64,000 nucleotides of DNA. It comes from CADCWK01 sp964244115 (lineage in GTDB: Bacteria > Chloroflexota > Chloroflexia > Thermomicrobiales > UBA6265). Numbering within the stretch: position 1 is the stretch's first letter; each line of letters begins with the position of its first letter. The position numbers and the translations under genes were made by a program. Where the stretch lies: assembly GCA_964244115.1 (NCBI GenBank), contig CAXTHM010000005.1, forward strand, positions 1 to 64,000. Reading direction: 5' to 3'. Below, piece after piece: positions 41,280-48,200 of this stretch. The notes beneath the pieces were generated by a model. The model made no database searches. It was not told the origin of the DNA and saw only the letters and a program-made list of their open reading frames with translations.

Positions 41280-41359
41280 GGAGTCCGCCAGTTCTCGAAA
41301 TCTGGGGACATGGGATCGGTTCGGGCTTCGCAGGCGTTGCAGAGCAGGGCGGGGATCAC
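41276..41359 (-). CDS. 27-codon ORF with half a zinc ribbon
   Basis: A tiny frame from GTG 41359 to TGA 41276: M-I-P-A-L-L-C-N-A-C-E-A-R-T-D-P, then a short tail. It carries one C-x-x-C knuckle that matches the start of the two zinc-ribbon genes downstream. It overlaps the stop of the nuclease-like gene (GTGA) and the start of the next gene (ATGA), so it bridges them without a gap. It may be a decayed third ribbon gene kept for translational coupling, or a real micropeptide. Confidence 0.45.
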   Translation of the reverse strand: MIPALLCNACEARTDPMSPDFENWRTP

Positions 41360-42168
41360 CGCTCGAAGCACTCGGGCCGGATGACGGTCTCCCGGATCAA
41401 CTGGCGGAGGTCGTCGGGATCGCTCTTGTGGCCGGTGATCCGACGCAGCTCGCGCTGGACTACGGTCAGGACGACCTCCGACGTCATCGCCTGGGCAAGT
41501 GCCTGCGGCGATGTCGCCCGCTTGACCCGCCAGAGGTCGTCGATCTGCTTGCGCTTGAGCGACTCATAGGACAGGTAGAACAACTCCGCCATCGCCTCGG
41601 GGCTCGTCGCGGCTGACAGGTCGAAGGAGAAGACGAGATCTATGATGACCGGCAGGCCACCCTCAATGTGATAGACCTGCCAATCGCTCCCATTGGTCAG
41701 GACCATCCACTCGACGCCTTCGTTGACCGCGTACATCTCGACCTGGCGCAGCTGGCGGAGACCGAGTTTGGTGCCGACGCGCTTGACCTCGACGAACGCC
41801 AGGACCTCGCCGTCGATCCGGATCCCGTAGTCCGCGAACTCACCGCGGACCTGATACTCGGTGGTCAGGTGCGAGTACTTGTCATACCCGAGCACGTCGC
41901 AGAGGAAATCGGTCACGAGGAGACGGGTATCCCCCTCGTTGGCCTGCCGATCCCTCAGATCCTTGAGTGGCCGCTGGAAGCGACGAATCTGGGACGTGAG
42001 GCGATCCCGGACGTCCTGCTCCCACTTCGGAGCCGCTCGGGGTCCCCCACGCTTTCGCTCGGCCTGAGCCTCGACCGCGTCCGTCGCCAGGACGGGGGAT
42101 TCGGTATGCGTGACGGCGATGACTTGATCGGACATGAGCGACTGCGTTTCCGGGGCGGGACCGGTCAT
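41356..42168 (-). CDS. HsdR_N-type restriction-endonuclease-like protein
   Basis: A 270-residue protein resembling the N-terminal nuclease domain of type I restriction R subunits (HSDR_N_2 type). After a disordered leader come helices with T-R-L-L-V-T-D-F-L-C-D-V-L-G-Y, then D-Y-G-I-R-I-D-G-E-V-L-A-F-V-E-V-K-R-V. The latter is a PD-(D/E)xK core with D, E-V-K and a following L-R-Q-L-R-Q-V-E-M-Y-A helix, and then W-M-V-L-T-N-G-S-D-W-Q-V-Y. No helicase, HsdM or HsdS gene is present, so it stands alone. AAGGAG lies before the ATG. A perfect 11-bp inverted repeat is found about 180 bp upstream. Confidence 0.75.
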   Translation of the reverse strand: MTGPAPETQSLMSDQVIAVTHTESPVLATDAVEAQAERKRGGPRAAPKWEQDVRDRLTSQIRRFQRPLKDLRDRQANEGDTRLLVTDFLCDVLGYDKYSHLTTEYQVRGEFADYGIRIDGEVLAFVEVKRVGTKLGLRQLRQVEMYAVNEGVEWMVLTNGSDWQVYHIEGGLPVIIDLVFSFDLSAATSPEAMAELFYLSYESLKRKQIDDLWRVKRATSPQALAQAMTSEVVLTVVQRELRRITGHKSDPDDLRQLIRETVIRPECFER

Positions 42169-42345
42169 AGGAAGCTCCTTTGCCTCGAATTACGGGACGA
42201 CGGGAACGCTGTTAGCTGATCGTCGGGGTCCACGTTGACCCGACTCAATGATCTCATGGTTGATCCCAGATAGGGGACGTGTTTCCGACAGGGTCAGGCG
42301 GTACGACATGCGGCCCACACAACGCCGAGTGGCTCCGACGCATCT

Positions 42346-42375
42346 TACACAACGATATCGCCAAATCGTTGTGTA
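42346..42375. promoter_or_regulatory. Operator-like 11-bp inverted repeat
   Basis: TACACAACGAT (42346-42356) and ATCGTTGTGTA (42365-42375) form a perfect dyad with an 8-bp spacer. A further half-site, ACACAACG, occurs near 42317. The low G+C setting and the position upstream of the nuclease operon suggest a repressor site. Confidence 0.5.
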
Positions 42376-42456
42376 CGGCACGCGCAACTCACCCGGCGTG
42401 GTGTTGGGATCAGGACCATGGGAACGGGCTCGCCCCCCCCGCTATTTGAGCCACGA

Positions 42457-42518
42457 CCAACACGGGCCGTCGTATTGGTGGAAGAGCGGCTTTCCACCAA
42501 TACGACGGTCCTTGTTGG
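42457..42518 (-). terminator. Long hairpin after the MFS-marR operon
   Basis: 27-base arms (42457-42483 and 42492-42518) with two mismatches around an 8-base loop, 26 bp beyond the marR stop codon. Confidence 0.75.
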
Positions 42519-42543
42519 TGTATGCGCAACCAGGCTCGACCGC

Positions 42544-43137
42544 TTACCGCACCACGAGGTCCGCGCGTCCGCGACGCTCCGTCAGCCCGGCGGCCCTGGA
42601 CGTGGCGTTGAACTGGCCGAGCAGGCTGGCGAAGTGGTCGATGTCCTCCGGCTCCCAGTCGCGGAGGGCCTGCCGGAGGATGCCCTGATGGCCGGTGCGC
42701 AGGGCGCGCATCCGCTGGTCGCCGAGCGCGGTCAGGCCGACGAGGTGGGCGCGGCCATCGTCGTGGTCCGGGTGACGCTCCGTCAGCCCGAGGCTCTCCA
42801 GCGACTGGAGCAGCCGGCTGACCGCGCTGCGATCGACCCCCAGCATCTCGGCGATCACGCTGGCCCGCATCGGCCCGTGGTTGGCGAGCAGCCGGAGCAG
42901 CCCATAGCCGGCCGGCTGGAGCGTCGGGTGGATGCTGGCGGCGGCGCGGCGGCGCAGGTCCCGGACGCTGGCGAACAGGGCGGCGAGTTCGATCTCCACG
43001 GCGTGGACCGATCGTTCGACGGCGTCGTCCGGCTCCTGGCCGTCATCGGCCCTCGGCTGCCCGTCGAGCAGGCTGACCTGGTCGCCGGCGAGAATGTCCG
43101 TCGTGGCGCCCGGATCCGCGTGTGTGTCGGTCGTCAT
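42544..43137 (-). CDS. MarR-family regulator of the efflux operon
   Basis: A 197-residue winged-helix regulator with a ~45-residue acidic extension. The DNA-binding part reads M-R-A-S-V-I-A-E-M-L-G-V-D-R-S-A-V-S-R-L-L, followed by the wing H-P-D-H-D-D-G-R-A-H-L-V. Its ATG overlaps the stop of the DHA2 transporter gene by four bases, so the two are one operon. The dyad TGATTGACCGCAATCA upstream of the transporter is a candidate autoregulatory operator. Ligand-relieved repression of efflux is the usual logic of such pairs. Confidence 0.9.
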   Translation of the reverse strand: MTTDTHADPGATTDILAGDQVSLLDGQPRADDGQEPDDAVERSVHAVEIELAALFASVRDLRRRAAASIHPTLQPAGYGLLRLLANHGPMRASVIAEMLGVDRSAVSRLLQSLESLGLTERHPDHDDGRAHLVGLTALGDQRMRALRTGHQGILRQALRDWEPEDIDHFASLLGQFNATSRAAGLTERRGRADLVVR

Positions 43138-44795
43138 CGTGACCCCTGGGGCCGGAGGAGCTCGCCGGCCGTCCCGGTCGGAACCCCGTAGACGGGCTCC
43201 GCCGGAGTGACCGGCGTCTCCTCCTCGGCGAGTTGCTCGGTGGCCGTCTTGGTCCCGAGCGGTCGGTTCGGCAGCAGCATGACCATGACGATGGTCAGCA
43301 GGGCCAGCGGGACGGCGATCAGGAAGATATCACCCACTGCCTCACCGTAGGCCGATTCGACGACGAGGCGGACCGGACCCGGCAGCTCGGACAGGACCGG
43401 GATCGCGCCCGAGGAGCCGCTGGCGGCGACCCCGATGTCGGTGAGGCCGTCGTTGGTCAGCGTCGTCACCCGGCTGCCGAGCACCGCGCCCAGCGCCGAG
43501 ACGCCGATCGCGCCGCCGAGCGTCCGGAAGAAGGCGACCGTCGAACTGGCCGCGCCGAGCTGCAACACCGAGACCGAGTTCTGGACGATCAGGACGAGGT
43601 TCTGCATGACCATGCCGAGCCCGAGCCCGATCAGCCCCATGTAGCCCGCCAGCAGGACGAAATTGGTGTCGTAGCGCAGCGTCCCCATCGCGGAGATGCC
43701 GATCAGCATCAGGAAGGACCCGAGGATCATGTACGGCTTCCAGGTCCCAGTCTTAGTGATCCGTGCCCCGATGATCGTCGAGGCGACCAGCGAGCCGACC
43801 ACCAGCGGCAGGGTGAGCAGGCCGGACTCCGTCGGGGACTTGCCCCGGGCCAGCTGCATGTACTGGCTCAGGAAGACCGAGGTGCCGAACAGCGTCACGC
43901 CGATCGAGGCCGAGGCGATCACGGACAGCACGACCGTGCGGTTGCGGAACAGCTCCAGCGGGATGATCGGTTCGATCGCGTGGCGCTCGACGAGCACGGC
44001 CAGGGCGAGCAGGGTGAGCGACCCGCCGACCATCAGAGCCGAGGAGCCGGACATCCAGGCGAAGTTCTTGCCGGCGAGGCTGACCCAGATCAGCAGGGTC
44101 GAGATCCCGGCCGCGATCAGCGTCGCGCCGACGTAGTCGATCGAGACCTTGCGGGCCGGACGGGCCGGGAGGTGCAGCGTCTTCTGGAGCAGGACGATCG
44201 CGGCGGCGGCGATCGGGACGACGATGTAGAAGTTCCAGCGCCAGCCGACCGAGTCGGTCACGACGCCGCCGAGCAGCGGGCCGCCGGCCGTCCCGACGGC
44301 CATGATCGCGCCGAGGACGCCGGAGTAGCGCCCGCGCTCACGGGGGCTGATCAGGTCGGCGAGGACGATCTGGACCAGCGCTGTCAGGCCACCGGCGCCG
44401 AGGCCCTGGATGACCCGGCAGAAGATCAGGAAGCTGGTGCTCTCGGACAGGCCGGCCAGGGCCGTGCCGACCATGAAGATCAGCAGCGAGAGCTGGACGA
44501 GCGACTTGCGGTCGAACAGGTCGGCGAACTTACCCCAGACCGGGGTGCTGACAGTGGTCGCGAGCAGCGACGCGGTCACGACCCAGGTGAAGGAGGACTG
44601 GCTGCCGCCGAGGTCGGCGATGATCCGGGGGAGGGAGGTCGTCACGACGGTGCTGGAGAGGATCGCGACGAACAGGCCCAGCATCAGCCCGGAGATCGCT
44701 TCGAGGATCTCGCGGCGGCTGCGGACCGGACCGTCCAGGTCGAATGAGGCTGACGGGGCGGGTTTCGCCGGGGCGGTGGCTGCGCGCTGACTCAT
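43134..44795 (-). CDS. DHA2-family MFS drug efflux transporter (14 helices)
   Basis: A 553-residue permease of the EmrB/QacA type with about 14 membrane segments. Landmarks are the first helix motif L-F-V-A-I-L-S-S-T-V-V-T-T-S-L-P, the W-G-K-F-A-D-L-F-D-R-K loop (motif A), C-R-V-I-Q-G-L-G-A-G-G and motif C-like G-P-L-L-G-G. It exports hydrophobic drugs or metabolites in exchange for protons; the substrate is unknown. The ATG at 44795 was chosen over an upstream ATG that adds a basic leader. The marR gene follows with an ATGA overlap. Confidence 0.93.
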   Translation of the reverse strand: MSQRAATAPAKPAPSASFDLDGPVRSRREILEAISGLMLGLFVAILSSTVVTTSLPRIIADLGGSQSSFTWVVTASLLATTVSTPVWGKFADLFDRKSLVQLSLLIFMVGTALAGLSESTSFLIFCRVIQGLGAGGLTALVQIVLADLISPRERGRYSGVLGAIMAVGTAGGPLLGGVVTDSVGWRWNFYIVVPIAAAAIVLLQKTLHLPARPARKVSIDYVGATLIAAGISTLLIWVSLAGKNFAWMSGSSALMVGGSLTLLALAVLVERHAIEPIIPLELFRNRTVVLSVIASASIGVTLFGTSVFLSQYMQLARGKSPTESGLLTLPLVVGSLVASTIIGARITKTGTWKPYMILGSFLMLIGISAMGTLRYDTNFVLLAGYMGLIGLGLGMVMQNLVLIVQNSVSVLQLGAASSTVAFFRTLGGAIGVSALGAVLGSRVTTLTNDGLTDIGVAASGSSGAIPVLSELPGPVRLVVESAYGEAVGDIFLIAVPLALLTIVMVMLLPNRPLGTKTATEQLAEEETPVTPAEPVYGVPTGTAGELLRPQGSR

Positions 44796-45128
44796 GGGGC
44801 TCACTTCTCGGGAACGGCGGCACCGGTGCGGTGTCCCAGACGGGTAGATGATTGACCGCAATCAACTATACATCGGGATGGGAAGGGTGCCAAACCAGTT
44901 TCCGAACTGGACGAGCACCTGCGCGTCGGACATGGAACGATGAGGCGCCCCGGCTGTCGTCCCGTGAGTGCCTCCCGGCGTCCGCTTGTCGTGCGTCGAC
45001 GCCGATGACCGGATCGTTGGGCCGGACCGACGCAGGGGTGCGGCCGGCAACCGGCTCCGGCGGGAAGCATCGACCGATGACCGGCCTTTCTCACCGCTAT
45101 AGGCGGCGATCAGTCCGGGCTCGCCGGT
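44796..45128. other. Promoter region of the efflux operon
   Basis: About 330 bp with the candidate operator close to the transporter gene. The rest has no recognisable gene and ends at the TetR remnant. Confidence 0.5.
44849..44864. promoter_or_regulatory. Candidate MarR operator
   Basis: TGATTG-ACCG-CAATCA, a 6-bp-arm dyad in an AT-rich patch 54 bp upstream of the transporter ATG. A TATAGT-like sequence sits beside it. Confidence 0.5.
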
Positions 45129-45398
45129 TCAGCCCGTCGGCGGCGCGATCCGGTAGGGGCGGATCAGGCCGTCGAAGGCGGACGAGATCCGCTCGTCGAA
45201 CGTGCCCGTCGGGTCGAGGACCCAGTTCATCCCTTCGCCGATCGTCGCGATCAGGAGCAGGTGAGCGAGCCGGGAATGGTCCGGGATGGGGAGCTCGCCC
45301 TGCCGCTCGGCCTCCGCGAGCAGGCTCGCGACGTCCTGCTCGAACCCGCGGAACCCGAGGGCGACCAGACGGCTCAGCGCCGAATCGCGCCGGAGCAT
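45129..45398 (-). pseudogene. TetR-family regulator, C-terminal fragment
   Basis: The ~90-residue translation (R-G-F-E-Q-D-V-A-S-L-L-A-E-A-E-R-Q-G-E-L, then A-H-L-L-L-I-A-T-I-G-E-G-M-N-W) reads like the ligand-binding helices of a TetR regulator. There is no DNA-binding N-terminus. Its 5' side runs into a different gene fragment at about 45400. Confidence 0.55.
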
Positions 45399-45407
45399 CA
45401 GCAGAGC

Positions 45408-45611
45408 ATGGAGGACGGCAGGCTGCTCTGGTCATACCGGGCCGCGGCCGACCCGGACGAGCCGCAGTACGCCATCGCCGGCGACAGGCTGCTCGTCCCG
45501 GACGGCAGCTTCATCGCTCCGTCCTCGGACACCCAGGGTAAGCCTCCGACCAACGCCCCGTCCGTGATCGCCTTCCGGCTCGGCTCCGGCGAGGCGACCC
45601 CGGCCAGCTGA
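45408..45611 (+). pseudogene. C-terminal fragment of a PQQ-like beta-propeller protein
   Basis: 67 codons read G-R-L-L-W-S-Y, then G-D-R-L-L-V-P-D-G-S-F-I-A, then N-A-P-S-V-I-A-F-R-L. This is the last blade of secreted PQQ-repeat proteins. No upstream blades exist; the sequence to the left belongs to the TetR remnant. Confidence 0.55.
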
Positions 45612-46117
45612 TCCGGGTACGGCCGGGACCGTCGCTGACCGATTTCAGCACGATCGATGCGTCTCGTTGAGCCATCGTCGAGACGATGAAGGAGCGCTCT
45701 GGCGATCGTCGCCGGAGTGCTCCCGCGTTCGCAGGGGCGACGCCATGAGATCGGCGATGCGGCCGTACCCGAGCGGGGCGCTCCCGCACTCCCAACGGGC
45801 GATGCATATCGATTGCGACTCGTCGTCGAAACGCCCGCCCATCGGCCTTTCCATCCGAACCGAAGAGCCACCGTCCCCGACGCGGACGCCGGTCGACGCC
45901 GAACGGACGCCGCCGAAAACACTCGTCATCAGCCGTCTCGTAGGGGCGAAGCCTGCGAGGCCGGCCGCCGCAGCGGCCATCGCGCGGGAGGGCGAGAACG
46001 GTATTGACGAACGCGTGGGCCAGGATCGAACGGGTCGGTCCCAAACCACCGAGATCGCTACGCGGTGCGGACGGGGCAGGCCCCGCGCCCTGTAACCGAT
46101 GGCGCCCCTCGCTACGC
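45612..46117. other. Non-coding region with a family C repeat
   Basis: About 500 bp without a supportable gene. It contains repeat family C copy 3 at about 45938-45995 and a related GGGGCGCC-type fragment near 46070-46120. Confidence 0.5.
45938..45995 (+). repeat. Repeat family C, copy 3
   Basis: CGTAGGGGCGAAGCCTGCGAG followed by CCGGCCGCCGCAGCGGCCAT. It is the closest match to the inverted copy at 3181-3232. Confidence 0.55.
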
Positions 46118-47236
46118 TTATGACGCCGGCGTCGGAGTTGGTCCCTCGAGCCGCACGGCGTTCGGTGCGACAGTTGAATCGGTATGGGAGGCCGCCGGAG
46201 GTGAACTGGGCCCGGTTGACGACATCGGCCGCGGGCTTCCGGACATCGGAACATCTTCAGCGGAGGATGACTCCAAACCGGCTTCGGCGCTCGTCATCCC
46301 CGGAGCCTCGTCGATCACCCGATCCAGCCGCCGGGCGTCGAACCCCTCCTCCATGTCATTCATTTCCGGAGGGAAGTCATTGATTCGATAGATCGTTGGT
46401 TCGTCGGCTCCAGACGTATATTCCAGATCGCGAACCAGGAGGTCATAGGTAACGGTCTGATCCTCCCATCGCTGCCCGTCGCTCGATAGGGTAAAACCGA
46501 TGCGAAAGCTGACCAACGCAGGGTAGATATTGGTAGAGGACGTCTGGTCTGCACCGCTCTGTTCCGATTCCTGAAAGTAGTCGCTGGTGTAGAGCCAACT
46601 GAGGTCCACGTCTATTCGACCATCGTCATCAACGGTCCAGGTTCCATGACCGACCGCGTTCCAGGTCGGGGTAAAGATCAGAGTCCCGTCAGCGTCGAAG
46701 GTCAGCGTGGCGAAGATGTCCGGGCTGGAAGACGATTCCATGCCGAACGATCCCGTCCATGCCCATGTCCCAACGACCGGATTGTCCCTCTGCCCCATCC
46801 CCTGTCCCTGCGCGGACGCATTCGGGATCTCGTTCAGGTTGAGACTGATCCCGCTCGGGTTGGCGCCGGAGAGCGACAGGGCGCCGTAGCCGACCAGGGC
46901 GATGACGAGGGCGGCGGCGATGGTCGCGATCGGCGGGCTCCAGCGGCGGCGGGCCAGGCCAGGGTGTGGCGTCATGGTGGGGGCTCCTGACCGGTTGGCG
47001 TGGGGGGCCGGCAGCGACGGGTCGGCCGTTGGTGCCGGGGTCGCGATGATCGGGCGGCGCGACAGCTCGGCCCAGAGCTGGTCGCGGAAGGCCGGGTCGG
47101 GCTGGACGGTGCTGGCGGTGGACTGCATCGCCCGGAGCAGGTCGGTGTCGGTGGGGTCGAGCGCGGAGTAGGCGTCGGAGTCCTGGACGATGTCGTTCCA
47201 GGCATCGTCCAGGGTGTCGTCGGTGGGGTGGGTCAT
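46118..47236 (-). CDS. Membrane-anchored probable anti-sigma factor with secreted sensor domain
   Basis: A 372-residue single-pass protein. The cytoplasmic part (1-~95) is acidic, with D-D-A-W-N-D-I-V and F-R-D-Q-L-W-A-E-L-S-R. A membrane helix lies at about 107-124 (I-A-T-I-A-A-A-L-V-I-A-L-V-G-Y). The ~240-residue outside domain has V-G-T-W-A-W-T-G-S-F, L-T-F-D-A-D-G-T-L and H-G-T-W-T-V-D-D-D-G-R-I-D-V, a lipocalin-like beta pattern. The C-terminal tail is Ser/Pro/Thr-rich. The ATG overlaps the stop of the sigma gene by four bases (ATGA). Regulation of that sigma factor is inferred from the layout shared with 5017-9442. Confidence 0.7.
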   Translation of the reverse strand: MTHPTDDTLDDAWNDIVQDSDAYSALDPTDTDLLRAMQSTASTVQPDPAFRDQLWAELSRRPIIATPAPTADPSLPAPHANRSGAPTMTPHPGLARRRWSPPIATIAAALVIALVGYGALSLSGANPSGISLNLNEIPNASAQGQGMGQRDNPVVGTWAWTGSFGMESSSSPDIFATLTFDADGTLIFTPTWNAVGHGTWTVDDDGRIDVDLSWLYTSDYFQESEQSGADQTSSTNIYPALVSFRIGFTLSSDGQRWEDQTVTYDLLVRDLEYTSGADEPTIYRINDFPPEMNDMEEGFDARRLDRVIDEAPGMTSAEAGLESSSAEDVPMSGSPRPMSSTGPSSPPAASHTDSTVAPNAVRLEGPTPTPAS

Positions 47237-47847
47237 CGCGATTCCTTGTCGGCGGCGAGCCAGCCGCTGGCGGTGGCGAGGATGCGGAGCCGGGCCAGGG
47301 CGCGCGACTGCCGGGTCCGGATCGCCGTGTGGCGCTCCCCGAGGACGTCGGCGATCTCGCGGTCGTTGAGGCCGGCCAGCCGGAGTTCGACCACCCGGAG
47401 CTGCTCGGCCGGGAGTTGCGCGAGCAGCGCCGCGAGCTGGCGCTGGTCGTCGCTCGCCAGCGCCGCGGTCTCCGGTGACCGTTCGGACGACATCGCCTGC
47501 TCGGCGAGGTCGAGCGGCAGGTCGGGCCGGCGGGCGCGGACGTGGTCGATCACGGTGCGGTGGGCGATCGTGAACAGCCAGGCGCGGAATGAGCCGCCCC
47601 GGTACTGGTCGAGGCTGCTCATCGCCTTGAGGAAGGTCAGGCTGGTGACGTCCTCGGCGGCCTCGCGGGAGCCGAGCCGGAAATGGCAATAGCGATAGAC
47701 ATCGTTCAGGTAGCGCTCGTAGAGCGGCGCGAAGGCGGACCGGTCGTGCCGCGCCCGGGCGACGATGAGGCGCTCGTCGCCCTCCGTTGTCGGGGGCACC
47801 GGTCGCCAGGGGTCGTGGTCCTGTCCGTCATCGGCCACCTCCGCCAT
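47233..47847 (-). CDS. ECF-type RNA polymerase sigma factor
   Basis: A 204-residue sigma factor. Region 2: A-P-L-Y-E-R-Y-L-N-D-V-Y-R-Y-C-H-F-R-L, then A-E-D-V-T-S-L-T-F-L-K-A and W-L-F-T-I-A-H-R-T-V-I-D. Region 4: L-P-A-E-Q-L-R-V-V-E-L-R-L-A-G-L-N-D-R-E-I-A, then T-A-I-R-T-R-Q-S-R-A-L. It is a close relative of the sigma factor at 5017 but lacks that protein's long Pro-rich N-terminus. It overlaps the membrane anti-sigma gene by four bases. Target promoters could not be identified. Confidence 0.93.
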   Translation of the reverse strand: MAEVADDGQDHDPWRPVPPTTEGDERLIVARARHDRSAFAPLYERYLNDVYRYCHFRLGSREAAEDVTSLTFLKAMSSLDQYRGGSFRAWLFTIAHRTVIDHVRARRPDLPLDLAEQAMSSERSPETAALASDDQRQLAALLAQLPAEQLRVVELRLAGLNDREIADVLGERHTAIRTRQSRALARLRILATASGWLAADKESR

Positions 47848-48200
47848 CTCTGCCCCCGGTGACTGGCCCGCCGGCCGCGATGCCAGGCGCGTCTCCTGTT
47901 CGATCTACAGATAAGACGGGCGGACAGGAGAAGTGTGGCGGCGTTTCATTGTGGAGTTGCTGTCGATGCCGTTCACGTTGGCCCGGCCCGCTTCGCTGCC
48001 ATTCATGGTCGGGGAATCGCGATCATGCCGGCCACCGCGGAAGGCGCGACCAACGCGGCCGAATGGGCATCGACGTCGCCACCGCGAGGGTCCGCTCGGG
48101 GCCCGGTGCTACACTTTCGCTACCTTCCGCAACCCTGTGTATCGCCGGGCCGTCCGATATCCCGGCTCGCGCGTAATCACCCTGAGGAGACGCCGGCACG
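47848..48200. other. Divergent promoter region
   Basis: About 350 bp between the divergent sigma and oxidoreductase genes. No gene or strong hairpin was recognised. Confidence 0.4.

Larger units (their letters stand above)
42169..42543. other. Intergenic region with operator and terminator
   Basis: About 375 bp, AT-richer than average, between the nuclease operon start and the end of the marR gene. It holds the dyad at 42346-42375 and the hairpin at 42457-42518. No gene was seen. Confidence 0.6.
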
